A stretch of DNA of 64,000 nucleotides from CAVTQY01 sp963736975 (GTDB taxonomy: Bacteria; Pseudomonadota; Alphaproteobacteria; Acetobacterales; Acetobacteraceae), in contig CAVTQY010000001.1 in NCBI GenBank assembly GCA_963736975.1, positions 3,100,001-3,164,000 on the forward strand, read 5' to 3'. Within the stretch, counting starts at the first letter, position 1; each line of letters starts with the position of its first letter. Of this stretch, positions 34,488-44,372 are shown piece after piece. Position numbers and translations under genes: made by a program. Under the pieces are notes generated by a model. It made no database searches. It was not told the DNA's origin and worked only from the letters and a program-made list of their open reading frames with translations.

Positions 34488-35444
34488 ATGCCGTGTGACT
34501 CGGCTCACCACGTCCTCGCGCGGAAACCGGAAGTCGAAATTGCAGAACTCGCAGGTCATGACGATGTCGCCCTCGACCGTCATGTGGTCCAGGTCATCCG
34601 GCGGGAAGCCTTCCAGAATGCCGGCCAGCCGGGCCCGTGAGCAGCGGCAACCATACGAAAGGGCGCGCGCCCGGTCGGCGGCGACGCCCTCAGTGTGGAA
34701 CAGGCGATACAGCAGCCGCTCCGGCGCCAGAGCATCATCCAGCAACTCGGCGTCGGTGACCGTCGCCGCGAGCATCGTCGCAGTGCGCCAGCTCTCCTCC
34801 TGCTCGTCCTCCGACATCGCCGGGTCCACTCCTCCGGCGCCGGCGATCTTCTCCAAAATCAGTGCCGCGGCGCGCCAGCCCGCTGACGTCTCGGCGCAGG
34901 CCAGATGCAGCGCGCAGCGCAACTGCTCGGAGGTCTGGAAATAATGCAACGCCATGTCGGCGAGCGTGGCGCCCTCGATGCTGACGATCCCCTGATGGCG
35001 GTGTTGTTCCGGTCCCTGGTCCACGGTGAACGCCAGATACCCGCCGCCGAGCAACCTTGCGGCGCTGGGCGTGTGGTCGCCGGCGACAGCGGCGGCGATG
35101 CGCCCGGCGTCGGCACGCGCATAGCCCCGGAGCGCGCCGCCATCGGTGCAGTCGGCTAGCAGCAGGGAAACAGGACCGTCACCCTTCGCCTGCAGGCTGA
35201 ACGAGCCGCGGAACTTGAGCGCCGAGGCAAGCCCAGCCGAAAGCGCTAGCGCCTGGCCCAGCAGGCGCCGCACAGCCGGATGGTTGTCGTGGCGGGTCAG
35301 CAACGCGTTGGCAAGCGGCCCGAGCCGGATCAGCCGTCCCCGCACCGGCTGGCGCGGCAGGAAAAACGGCGTGATGCCGCGTGCCACGACGATGTCGGGC
35401 ACGCCCGGTCGTTCGCTGTCGAGGAAGGCTGGAATGTCATGCAT
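34485..35444 (-). CDS. hslO: Redox-regulated chaperone Hsp33
   Basis: A 319-residue holdase activated when its zinc-binding cysteines are oxidised. The N-terminal domain shows GRLIRLGPLANALLTRH and GQALALSAGLASALKFRGSFSLQ; the C-terminal redox switch has YGCRCSR (CxC) and CEFC (CxxC). All four zinc Cys are present. The start is MHDIPAF at 35444, and the stop codon lies inside the palindromic repeat at 34449, so the last residues (FPREDVVSRVTRH) may have been changed by its insertion. It follows a GNAT gene on the same strand by 4 bp. Confidence 0.92.
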   Translation of the reverse strand: MHDIPAFLDSERPGVPDIVVARGITPFFLPRQPVRGRLIRLGPLANALLTRHDNHPAVRRLLGQALALSAGLASALKFRGSFSLQAKGDGPVSLLLADCTDGGALRGYARADAGRIAAAVAGDHTPSAARLLGGGYLAFTVDQGPEQHRHQGIVSIEGATLADMALHYFQTSEQLRCALHLACAETSAGWRAAALILEKIAGAGGVDPAMSEDEQEESWRTATMLAATVTDAELLDDALAPERLLYRLFHTEGVAADRARALSYGCRCSRARLAGILEGFPPDDLDHMTVEGDIVMTCEFCNFDFRFPREDVVSRVTRH

Positions 35445-35448
35445 CGGC

Positions 35449-35979
35449 TTAAGATAGGGGAGCGGACGGGCCGCAACCACCATCCGCGGCATAACGCGCG
35501 ACCGTCCGCCCGGCGTAAGCCGCCGGCCCGACGTAACGCATCCCCAGCTTGCGCGCGACGCCCATCGAGGCGGTGTTGCGCGGATCGATGTCGGCGACCA
35601 CCATCGGCAGGCGCAGCCCGCCAAGCGCGTGCGCCAGCACCGGGCGGGCCGCTTCGGTCGCATAACCGCGGCCCCAGGCACGACGCTGCAGACGCCAACC
35701 GATCTCGATCTCCGGGCCGAGCAGATCGAGTGGCGTCAGCAGGACCCAGCCGAGAAACGCACCGTCGGTGAGAATCGTCCAGTAGCCCATCCCCGGCGGG
35801 TACGGGTGATTGATCCGTTCGATGACGAACGTGCGGTGCGCCGCGGGATCGCGCCAGGGGCCGGCAATGAACCGCGTCACCTCCTTGTCGCGGTCCATGG
35901 CGAGACACTTCTCCAGGTCCGCGGGTTCGCGCGGGCGGAGCAACAACCGCTCGGTGCGGAAGCTCGGACAATCCTTCAT
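35449..35979 (-). CDS. GNAT-family N-acetyltransferase (RimJ/RimL type)
   Basis: A 176-residue acetyltransferase_3 protein. TERLLLRPREPADLEKC opens the fold; WTILTDGAFLGWVLL and GPEIEIGWRLQRRAWGRGYATEAA supply the acetyl-CoA-binding beta-bulge, with R-A-W-G-R-G-Y as motif A. NTASMGVARKLGMRYVG is the motif B helix. The acceptor is unknown; ribosomal protein or small-amine acetylation is usual for this branch. The ATG at 35979 overlaps the stop of the AI-2E transporter gene by 4 bp (ATGA), so translation is coupled. Confidence 0.85.
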   Translation of the reverse strand: MKDCPSFRTERLLLRPREPADLEKCLAMDRDKEVTRFIAGPWRDPAAHRTFVIERINHPYPPGMGYWTILTDGAFLGWVLLTPLDLLGPEIEIGWRLQRRAWGRGYATEAARPVLAHALGGLRLPMVVADIDPRNTASMGVARKLGMRYVGPAAYAGRTVARYAADGGCGPSAPLS

Positions 35980-37052
35980 GCGCGTGCGGTATCCTCGGGA
36001 CCGACAGGCTCGGCGTAATAGTGCTCCAGGATCAGCTTGATGCAGCCTGCCGTCGGCACGGCCAGCAGCAGCCCGATGATGCCGAACAGCATCATCCCGA
36101 CGATGAAAGCGAAGATCACCACGACGGGATGCACCGTCACCGAACGGCCCAACGCGATCGGTCCGACCAGATTGTCGATCGAAAGCCGCAGCACCAGGGC
36201 GTACAGCATGACGAACACGGCGGTCAGCTCTCCGTGTTGCAACCCCGTCAGCCCGACGAGCAGCAACGATGTCAGTGGTCCCGCTACCGGGATGAGTTCC
36301 AAAAACCCGACCACCACCGAGAGCAGTGCGGCCGCCGGTAGATGGAACACGAGCCCGAAGCCGATATAGGCTGTGAACGCGGTGTACAGAACCACGCATA
36401 CCAGTCCCACCACATAGCGCCGCAGCATCGGCACCAATTTCGGCAACATCTCCTCCACGCCATGCCGCCGCTCTGGTGGGATCAGCCACAACGCACCGGC
36501 CGCCAGCCGCGGGCCGGATATGAGGAAATACGGCACCAAGACGAAAGTCAGCACGACGCCGGCCAGGGTGGCCAAGCCGATCCGTAATGCCAGCACCACC
36601 TGGGCGGCCTGAAACAGTTGCGTCGCGTCGTTCTCGACACTGGTACTGAGCTGCTGCGGCGTATAATCCTTGCCGAACAGTTCGAAGCCTTGCGGTCCGG
36701 CCAGGCTGCGCAAGGCCTCGTCGATCATTTTCGGCAGCCTGGCGGCCACGCGGGCCATATCGTTGTAGGCAGTCGTGCCGATCCACCAAGCCCCGAACGT
36801 CACGCCGCCGATGATAAGCAAACTGAGCAGGACGGCCATTGGCCAGCGATGGCCATTCATGCGCCGGGCCGAGTAGGCCATCACCGGTTCGAGCACGAAG
36901 CCGATCACCGCGGCGAAAACAAACGGAATGAGCGTGTAGCGCAGCGTGTAGGCAAGCAGCGCCAGCACCATGCCGGTGATGGCGATCGGCCAGCCGCCAA
37001 CCGGGGAGCGGCGCTCGCCCCCAGGTCCGTGATCATTCGGCGGCGGCGGCAT
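35976..37052 (-). CDS. AI-2E family transporter (PerM/YdiK type)
   Basis: A 358-residue inner-membrane protein with seven or eight helices: TGMVLALLAYTLRYTLIPFVFAAVI, VLLSLLIIGGVTFGAWW, TLAGVVLTFVLVPYFLI, and AALLSVVVGFLELIPVAGP with the family ELIPVxGP motif. VGFLELIPVAGPLTS and DNLVGPIALGR are diagnostic. The name comes from one member exporting autoinducer 2; others are Na+/H+ antiporters or permeases, so the substrate is not set. The start is ATG 37052, inside the last 20 bp of the upstream gene. Confidence 0.87.
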   Translation of the reverse strand: MPPPPNDHGPGGERRSPVGGWPIAITGMVLALLAYTLRYTLIPFVFAAVIGFVLEPVMAYSARRMNGHRWPMAVLLSLLIIGGVTFGAWWIGTTAYNDMARVAARLPKMIDEALRSLAGPQGFELFGKDYTPQQLSTSVENDATQLFQAAQVVLALRIGLATLAGVVLTFVLVPYFLISGPRLAAGALWLIPPERRHGVEEMLPKLVPMLRRYVVGLVCVVLYTAFTAYIGFGLVFHLPAAALLSVVVGFLELIPVAGPLTSLLLVGLTGLQHGELTAVFVMLYALVLRLSIDNLVGPIALGRSVTVHPVVVIFAFIVGMMLFGIIGLLLAVPTAGCIKLILEHYYAEPVGPEDTARA

Positions 37053-37791
37053 GCGTCGGCGGTTGCACCGGGCGTCTGCGGCTTGTCTGCCCATAGCGGT
37101 GCAACAGCGTAGCGCGCGAGATCCAAAGCTCGGCACGCGTGCGTCGGAAGCAGTGCCGCCGCAAGGCTGCCGGATTGAAGGCGCGGGCAAAGGCCCAGAG
37201 CAACATATCCTCGCCCAGTCCGCGCAGGCCGGACGGTCCGCTGGCTTCCATCAGTTCGAAACCGAAGCGGGTGGCCGCATGGCGGAGTTGCCAGCGCCGC
37301 CGTCGCCGGCCTAGAGCGACGCAGGCATAGACCGCGCGCACGTCGCCCATTGCCGGGTCATGGTCCAGCAGGTCGGCGAGCTCCCGGAGCGAGGCCGCCA
37401 TGTGTCGTCGTACTAGCATGGCCCAGCGGAAGTCGGCGCCTCGGCGGAAAAACCGCGGGAGGTGCTCGTTCCAGATATGCAGCATGAGGATTGGCTCGCC
37501 CGCGCGGATGCAGGTGCCGTCGCACAATGTGATGTCGCGCGGGGCCTCCAGGTGCGAAATCCGCAACAGGCAGGACGGGTCGCGGGTGAATTCCCGAACG
37601 CCGTGCCAACGCCTCAGGAAGATGTCCGCGGTGCCGACCACGAACGCCCAGATCAGGTCGGGCCAGCGCCGCTGCCGGCGCGGTAGTGGCGCGCTGGGGT
37701 GCGGAAGGATGCGGTCCCGATCCGCCGGCGCGGTGGTCTGTCCGAGCACCGCGGCCCAACCCGCCTCACCGAAAAGTGTCACCATGCTCAT
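37033..37791 (-). CDS. YkoP-like conserved hypothetical protein
   Basis: A 252-residue protein. Residues 65-125 hold a recognisable block (RISHLEAPRDITLCDGTCI, GEPILMLHIWNEHLPRFFRRG) that I associate with the YkoP domain found in some polysaccharide-deacetylase neighbours. The rest is Arg-rich and helical (WQLRHAATRFGFELMEASG). No signal peptide or membrane segment is apparent. The 3' end overlaps the AI-2E transporter start by 20 bp. ATG 37785 is an alternative start two codons in. The function is unknown. Confidence 0.6.
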   Translation of the reverse strand: MSMVTLFGEAGWAAVLGQTTAPADRDRILPHPSAPLPRRQRRWPDLIWAFVVGTADIFLRRWHGVREFTRDPSCLLRISHLEAPRDITLCDGTCIRAGEPILMLHIWNEHLPRFFRRGADFRWAMLVRRHMAASLRELADLLDHDPAMGDVRAVYACVALGRRRRRWQLRHAATRFGFELMEASGPSGLRGLGEDMLLWAFARAFNPAALRRHCFRRTRAELWISRATLLHRYGQTSRRRPVQPPTHAAAAE

Positions 37792-37852
37792 GCGCCGACA
37801 CCTGCCATGATCCGACTATTGCTTACCGAAGCGCCTCCGCCAACAATGGACC

Positions 37853-38218
37853 ATGTCAGGCCACAAGCTCGATTGTCTGAAATGCCCTAGCCTTTGCTGC
37901 CGCATGGCCGGTTATGTCGAGGTGAGCCGGGCGGATATAAGGCGGCTGGCCCGATTTCTCGGCCTGACTGTGCGCTCTTTCGAGCAGAAGCACATTGTCG
38001 AGACGACGCGCAAAGGCGCCAAGCGGATCAAGTCGGGCTATGACACATGTCAGTTCCTGGGCGAAGACCGGTTGTGTACCGTCTATGAGGCGCGGCCGCA
38101 TGACTGCCGCGGCTATGTGTGCTGGAACCAACAGGACACGACGGTGTACGAGTTTGCCCGCTTCTTCCAGACCTCGCCGGCGTCCTTGCGGGAGGAGGAG
38201 CGAAAGGAACGGAAGTAA
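37853..38218 (+). CDS. YkgJ-family cysteine cluster protein
   Basis: A 121-residue Zn- or Fe-binding protein: CLKCPSLCC at residues 8-16, SGYDTCQFLGEDRLCTVYEARPHDCRGY in the middle and a later Cys (VCWNQ). This is the CxxCxxxCC...C...C...C cluster of the YkgJ/UPF0153 family, proposed to bind metal and sometimes linked to formylation or Fe-S functions. The start is ATG 37853, divergent from the YkoP-like gene 62 bp away. It ends next to the 3' end of the convergent phospholipase gene. Confidence 0.82.
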   Translation: MSGHKLDCLKCPSLCCRMAGYVEVSRADIRRLARFLGLTVRSFEQKHIVETTRKGAKRIKSGYDTCQFLGEDRLCTVYEARPHDCRGYVCWNQQDTTVYEFARFFQTSPASLREEERKERK

Positions 38219-38225
38219 TCGAATC

Positions 38226-40309
38226 CTATGCAAGGACGGGGGCGGTTGCCGCGGGATCCGTGATGCTGACAGTACCGGTCTCGACATGCCCGGCAAGCCG
38301 TATTTCCTCGCGAGTAGTGCCCGCGACACTCACAGTTAGATCGTACCAGAAGCCGCTGGCCTGCAACGCCCAGCTCTGCTGTACCGACGCGCCGGGCGGC
38401 AGGGTGACCGTGCGGGCTGACTGGCCATAGGCATTGTCGGCGACCTGCACGGTAAGTGCAGCGCTGCCCGGATTGATCAGTGTCAGCGCAAGCCCGCCCG
38501 TTTCGCGCATATGGCGCGTCTCGACCCGCATAGTCGCGGGTCCGCTGCGCCGGAACGCGCGAAAAAAACCGTTCGGCCCGGTGACATGGAACACCTGCAC
38601 ATCGGTCCCCCGCAACGGAAACGAGTTCGGTCAGCTCCACACGGGTGCCTACCGTATAGCGGCGCGGCGTCTCGTCGGTGTCCTCGCGATATGCATAAAA
38701 GCACGCAGCCGCGGTGCCGTGGTTTGCCAGGCGTAACGTCAGCACATCCGGATCACCGGCGATCTCATCCACGGCAAGGTCGTAGGGCAGCGGTCTTGCC
38801 GGGCGCACGCCCGCTTCCTGCGCACCGACATCGGCACCTATGCTTCGCGCCGGGACGACAGGGTTCGGCAGACCGCAGGATGCATCGACCGACATGAGGT
38901 AGCCCCGCGTATCCGGCAGCGACGGGCTGCCCTCGCGAGGCGCCGAAAAATCGAAGGCCGACGTCAGGTCGCCGCACACCGCGCGCCGCCACGGGGTGAT
39001 GTTGGGCTCGGTCACCCCGAACCGGCGCTCGATGAAGCGTATCACCGAAGTGTGGTCGAACACCTCGGAACAGACGAAACCACCCTTGCTCCAGGGCGAG
39101 ATCGCCAGCAGCGCAACTCGCGGACCAAGCCCGTAGGGCAGGTGATCGACATGAAACCGCGCGGCATCGAGCGGATTGACGTAGTCATGCACTTCGCCTT
39201 CGGTGCTGATCGGTACTCTTGCCTGGCAAGGCCGAGGTGGGCGGCTGCGGCGGCACGATGTGATCGAAATAACCGTCGTTCTCGTCGTACATGATCAGCA
39301 GCGCCGTCCGGCCCCACACCTCCGGGTCGGCAGTCAGCGCATCCAGCACGCGCGCGATATAAACAGCGCCATACCCCGGGGTCCAACGCGGGTGCTCGGA
39401 AAACGCGGCCGGCGGCAACACCCAGGACACTTGCGGCAGGCGGCCGCCGCGCACATCCGCCGCAAGGTCATCCAGAGTGCACCGCACCATGGCACGCTGG
39501 TGCAGTGGGGCGTCCTGTGGCGCGTCGATGAACTGGCGAAAATTCATCAGCACGTTCAGACCGAAATTGCCGTCGTATTCCTTGTCTGGCGAAATCCCCT
39601 GTTGGTACACCTGCCAGGAAATTCCGGCCGCCTGCAGCCGCTCCGGATAGGTCGTCCAGGTGAACGGCGGCAGCGTTCCATTTTCGAACTGGCGATTGAC
39701 GTAATCGGCGTTGTCGAGCAGCGGTCCGCCGCCTTTCCCCGACGCATCAACTGTACCGGTCATCAGATACATCCGGTTGGGATGCGTCTGCGTCGGTGTG
39801 GAGCAGAAATAATTGTCGCAGATAGTGAATGCGTCGGCGAGCGCATAGTGGAACGGTATGTCGGCGCGCGTGTAATAGCCCATCGTGAGGTCGGTTTTGT
39901 ATCTGGGCCAGCGATCGTTGCGGCCAGCGGCGATCGCGCCGTGCGTCGGGTACCAGGTATGATCGAGGTCGAGCACGCATTCCGCGCTGGTGGTTTGCGT
40001 CGCGAGATGGAACGGCAACACCTCGGCCGCGGGGTCGTCCTTACGAGGCTGGAACCACACCGGCTTGCCGTTGGCGCGGCGAACCGGGAAACGGTCGTTG
40101 ACGCCGCGCACAGCGGATAAATGCCCGAAATAGTGGTCGAAGGAACGGTTTTCCTGCATCAACACCACGATGTGCTGCACGTCCTCGATCGTGCCGCTAC
40201 CCGCAGCCGCTGGCATCGCCAGGGCGCGCCGGATCGAGGGCGGCAACAGACCGACAGAGACGGCGCCGGCGCCGAGACGAAGCAGGTCGCGCCGGCCGGG
40301 CGGCGCCAT
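38226..40309 (-). pseudogene. Phosphocholine-specific-type phospholipase C, two frameshifts
   Basis: A Tat-exported phosphoesterase of about 690 codons. The N-terminus has the twin-arginine signal (GRRDLLRLGAGAVSVG) and the catalytic ENRSFDHYFG. DENDGYFDHIVPP and a further block, MHDYVNPLDAARF and GDLTSAFDFSAP, complete the phosphoesterase domain. The C-terminus (PNGFFRAFRRSG, GLALTLINPGSAALTV) is the usual pair of beta domains. Frames change near 39190 and again near 38620. Everything is conserved on both sides of each break, so this is either recent loss or sequence error. It lies 2 bp after the DsbD-like gene. Confidence 0.82.
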
Positions 40310-40310
40310 C

Positions 40311-42378
40311 TCAGCCGGCGAGCTGCCGCAACAGGTCGGCTTGCGTCAGGATCTGCGGCAGTATGACAGCCACGCCGTCGCGCGGGGGGAAATACACATA
40401 CAGCGGAACACCGTCGCGCCCATGGGCGCGTAGGAAGTTGGTGATTGCCGGATCCTGCCGCGTCCAGTCTCCCTTCAGATAAGCCACCTGATGGTCCGCA
40501 AAGGCCTGCTGCACGGCCGGCGTATCGATCGCCAGGCGTTCGTTGACCAGGCAGGTCACGCACCATGCTGCAGTCATGTCCACGAAGACCGGCCGGCCGG
40601 CTGAGCGGAGTGCCGCCAGGCGGGCCGGCGAGAACGGCTCGCTGCCGGCGGAGGCCAATGCCGCCGGCGTCACCGGCGGCATACCGGCGATTCCGCCCAG
40701 CATCGCCGCGAGCCCAAACAGGCCAACTGCTGCAAGGGCTTGGCCGAAGCGGCGGGTGCGCGGCCCGGCAGCCTGGGTCGCGCCGAACACCCAGGCGGCG
40801 AAGCCCACCAACACCAATCCTGTAACCGCGGCCAGAACGCCGGCCGGCCCCGCTTCCTGGCTGAGCACCCAAACGAGCCAGGCGGCAGCGGCATACATCG
40901 GAAAGGCGAGCACCTGGCGCAGCCGGTCCATCCAGCGACCGGGACGTGGCAGGACCCGGACCAAGCCGGGAATCTCCGCCAGCAGCACGTAGGGCGCGGC
41001 CAGACCCAGGCCCAGAGTGAGAAACACTGCCATGGTGAGCACGGGCGGCGCTGCGAGGCCGCCGGCGATCGCTGCGGCCATGAAGGGCGCCGTGCAAGGC
41101 GCCGCGACCACGACAGCCAGAAGGCCGGTGAAGAAACTTCCGATATTGCCGCCGCGCGCGGCGAGGCTCCCGCCCGCCCCTGTCAGCCCGGCACCGATCT
41201 GGAATACGCCCGACAGGTTCAATCCGACGGCGAACAGAAGCCAGACCATCGCGGCAACGAAGGCCGGGGACTGGAACTGGAAGCCCCAACCGGCGGCCAC
41301 TCCGGCAGCCCGCGCGCCGATCAGCGTTCCGCCGAGTACAGCGAACGCGGCGAGCACCCCTAGCGTGTAGGAGAACACGTGCGGGCGCATGCGGCCATGT
41401 GCCGCTCCCTTTGCCAGGGCCAGCACTTTCATGGCGAGAACGGGAAACACGCAGGGCATCAGGTTCAGGATCAGCCCGCCCAGGAAAGCGAGGCCGAGCA
41501 GGCGCGCCACCGGCAATGCCGGAGCGGCGGGCACTGGGCCCGGCACGGCGCTCAGCGCGACGTCGGTCTCCTGCCCCGTGCGGTCCACCACGGCCAGGAT
41601 GCCGCGCAGCCCTTCATCGGGTTTGAACGCCGCGTCGGGCGTAAGCGCCAGCACGAAACTGCCGTCGCGCACCGAGAGGCGCTGCGGTGCGGCGTCCTTT
41701 ATCATGCCGGACTCGGTGGGGATGAACCATGCGTTGGCGACCGTCGCCGCTCCCAGCTCCGGCCCGGACACCCAGAGCCGCCCGTCAGGCGCCACCCGCG
41801 CCTGCCACGGCGAGGGCATCGGCAGCGCCCGATCCGCGCGCGCGAACAATGGCGCTTCCGCCGACGCAGTTGCGTGGCCCGCCGGCAGATCCAGGCGGAA
41901 CGTGCCCTGCTCCGGCACGCAGATATCTTTGCAGACAAGCCAGGTCGCACTGACCTCGACCGGGGTGGCCGAGTTGCCCGGCGCCGGCGTGACGGTGAGT
42001 GGAAGCAGCACCTCGCCGGTATAGGCGTAGGTGACCAGCCCGCCTTCCTTGACCCGCCGAGGGGTGGGCCAGGCGATCGGGCCGGCCTTCGCGCCTTGGG
42101 GCAGCTTTATTTCCAATGCCGGGGGTACGCCCGCCTCGCCCGGGTTCTGCCAATAGGTGTGCCAGCCGGGGGCAAGGCGGATCCGCAGGCCGACCCGGAA
42201 CGGCGTGCCGGGCGACACGGCATCGGTGTCCGATACCAACGTGGTGGTGTCGTGCGCACTCGCCGCCGGCGCACTCTCCAGTGCCGCTGCTGGCCGTACC
42301 GGCCAGCAGCAACAGGAGCATCAGGCCGCTAACCAGACGGCTGGTTGATGCAGACCGCCGATGATACCCAAGCGCCAT
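40311..42378 (-). pseudogene. dsbD: DsbD-like protein-disulfide reductase, frameshifted near N-terminus
   Basis: An inner-membrane thiol transporter of about 688 codons. A signal peptide (SGLMLLLLLAGTASS) is in one frame from ATG 42378; the rest is in another, the shift lying near 42265. The periplasmic N-domain (WHTYWQNPGEAGVPP, WLVCKDICVPE) is of the ScsB/DsbD type. The membrane domain has NLMPCVFPVLAMK and VAAPCTAPFMAAA, with the two transfer Cys, and a C-terminal thioredoxin domain has AAWCVTCLVNE. It should carry electrons from cytoplasmic thioredoxin to periplasmic targets. Its start codon overlaps, on the opposite strand, the ATG of the helicase stub at 42377. Confidence 0.85.
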
Positions 42379-42508
42379 GGCGCCCGATCTTCCTGTTGCT
42401 GACGCGCTGCCGGCGCTTCATGCCACAATGGCGGCCGAAGGCAACGCGGTTTTGCTCGCCGCGCGCCCGGACCTGTCACCCGTCCGGGTGACGAAACGGT
42501 CATGCTGA
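42377..42508 (+). pseudogene. N-terminal stub resembling ATP-dependent helicase HrpB
   Basis: A 43-codon ORF reads LPVADALPALHATMAAEGNAV then LLAARPD. This resembles the segment just before Walker A of HrpB (LP...LPAL...NAVL-A-PPGAGKTT), but the PPGAGKT loop is replaced by RPDLSPVRVTKRSC and a stop. The remaining 750 or so residues are absent. It is divergent from dsbD, with overlapping start codons. The resemblance is short, so the call is tentative. Confidence 0.4.
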
Positions 42509-42564
42509 AATTCTTGTTGCAACCGCATCGTCACGCCATCTGCTGCGCGAAAGGACCCGCCCTT

Positions 42565-43669
42565 ATGCACGCCGTCCGAAGCACTTGGCTCCGCCCGCGA
42601 GCCTTGGTGCCGGCCCTCATGCTGCTGACCAGCGCCTGCGCCAGCACCATGGCCTCGCAGAGGGCCGATGGGCGCGCGATGCCGGACAGTTTCGCTCCGC
42701 TGGTCAAGAAGGTCCTGCCCTCGGTGGTGAATATCGCCGTCACCGAAACGGTCAGCGGCGGCGATGTGCTGGCGCAGTTGCCGCCGGAACTTCGGGACAC
42801 GCCGCTCGGGCGCGAATTCCGCCGCCGCTTCGGCAATCAGCGGGAGCAGGTGATGGGCGCCGGTTCCGGTTTCATAATCGACCCCTCAGGAGTGATCGTC
42901 ACCAACAACCATGTGGTCGGTCACGCCAGCAAGATCGCCGTGGCGTTGACCGACGGCACCCAATTGCCGGCGCATGTCATCGGCACCGACGATCTGACAG
43001 ACGTCGCGGTGATTAAGGTTGACGCGAATCGTGCGTTGCCGGCTGTCAGTTGGGGTGACTTCGAGCAAGGTGGAGGTCGGTGACTGGGTTCTGGCCGCCG
43101 GTAACCCGTTCGGGCTGGGCGGCTCGGTCACGGTCGGGATTGTTTCGGCGGAGGGGCGCGATCTGGGTGAAGGGCCCTTCGATCGCTTCTTGCAACTCGA
43201 TGCACCGATTAACCCGGGCAATTCCGGTGGGCCGGCTTTCGACCTCGCCGGTGACGTGGTGGGCATGACGACCGCTATCGTCTCGCCCTCGGGCGGGTCG
43301 GTCGGCATCGGCTTCGCCATCCCGAGCAATGCCATCCGACCCGTGGTGGAGGAATTGCGTACACGCGGCCGGGTCGATCGGGGGTGGCTGGGCGTGGCGG
43401 TGCAGAACCTGCCCGGCGATGAGGGCCAGCACGCCGGTGTCGAGATCGCCGGCGTCATGCCGGGCGGGCCCGCGGTCCGGGCGGGATTGCGGACCGGTGA
43501 CGTGGTGGAGGCGGTGGACGGCCGGCGGGTGGAAACGACTGTCGGGCTGATCCGTTCCGTTGCCGAGAAGGCACCGGGCAGTACCGTGGAGGTCAAGGTG
43601 CGACGAGGCGGGCACCAATTGACGGTCCCCGTCACCGTCGGCCGCCGGCCAGCGGAACAATCGGATTGA
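42565..43669 (+). pseudogene. DegP/HtrA-type serine protease lipoprotein, frameshifted
   Basis: An extracytoplasmic trypsin-like protease of about 368 codons. The start is ATG 42565 after AAAGGA; the signal peptide ends LLTSAC (lipobox). The catalytic triad is visible: His in VTNNHVVG, Asp in DLTDVAVIK and Ser in NPGNSGGP. One C-terminal PDZ domain follows (GWLGVAVQNL, VMPGGPAVRAGLRTGDVVEAV). A single inserted T near 43061 (WGD/SSKVEVGDW) shifts the frame between Asp and Ser. It is followed after 19 bp by a two-component system, the arrangement of envelope-stress loci. Confidence 0.85.
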
Positions 43670-43688
43670 AAGGTCAACGGAGGACGTC

Positions 43689-44372
43689 ATGCGCATCCTG
43701 GTGGTAGAGGACGACAAGGACGTGGCCGGCTTCGTCGTGCGCGGCCTGCGCGAGGCCGGGCACGTTGTGGAACACGCCGACAATGGTCGCGACGGATTGT
43801 TCCTGGCCGCGAGCGAGAGCTTCGACGCAGTGATCCTGGATCGCATGCTACCGGGCGGGATCGACGGCGTGCGATTGCTGGAGACGCTGCGGGCCCAGAA
43901 CAACACCGTGCCGGTTCTGATCCTGTCGGCGCTCGCCGAGGTTGACGACCGGGTGCGCGGGCTGAAATCGGGGGGCGACGATTACCTGACCAAGCCCTTC
44001 GCCTTCACCGAGTTGCTCGCCCGTGTCGAAGCGCTGACGCGGCGGGGCAAAGGAGAGGGCCCGGTCACCAAGCTGTCGGTGGCCGACCTGGAGCTCGATC
44101 TTCTGTCACGCCAGGTGAAGCGAGCCGGGCAGAAGATCGACTTGCAGCCGCGCGAGTTCCGCCTGCTCGAATACCTGATGCGGCACGCCGGCCAGGTGGT
44201 GACACGCACCATGCTGCTGGAGGGCGTCTGGGATTATCATTTCGATCCGCAGACCAATGTGATCGACGTGCATGTCTCACGGTTGCGCCAGAAAGTGGAC
44301 AAGCCGTTCGCCAGTCCGCTGATCCATACCGTCCGCAACGCGGGATACATGCTGCGTCCCGAGACCGCGTGA
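43689..44372 (+). CDS. OmpR-family response regulator
   Basis: A 227-residue regulator. The receiver domain has the acidic pocket (VVEDD), phospho-acceptor Asp51 (VILDRMLPGG), conserved Ser/Thr region (LILSALAE) and Lys (YLTKPFAF). The winged-helix output domain (PREFRLLEYLMRHAGQVVTR, then NVIDVHVSRLRQKVD) binds DNA. It is coupled to the kinase gene by a GTGA overlap. Its placement right after the DegP-like gene suggests it controls periplasmic stress functions, which is inference. Confidence 0.95.
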   Translation: MRILVVEDDKDVAGFVVRGLREAGHVVEHADNGRDGLFLAASESFDAVILDRMLPGGIDGVRLLETLRAQNNTVPVLILSALAEVDDRVRGLKSGGDDYLTKPFAFTELLARVEALTRRGKGEGPVTKLSVADLELDLLSRQVKRAGQKIDLQPREFRLLEYLMRHAGQVVTRTMLLEGVWDYHFDPQTNVIDVHVSRLRQKVDKPFASPLIHTVRNAGYMLRPETA

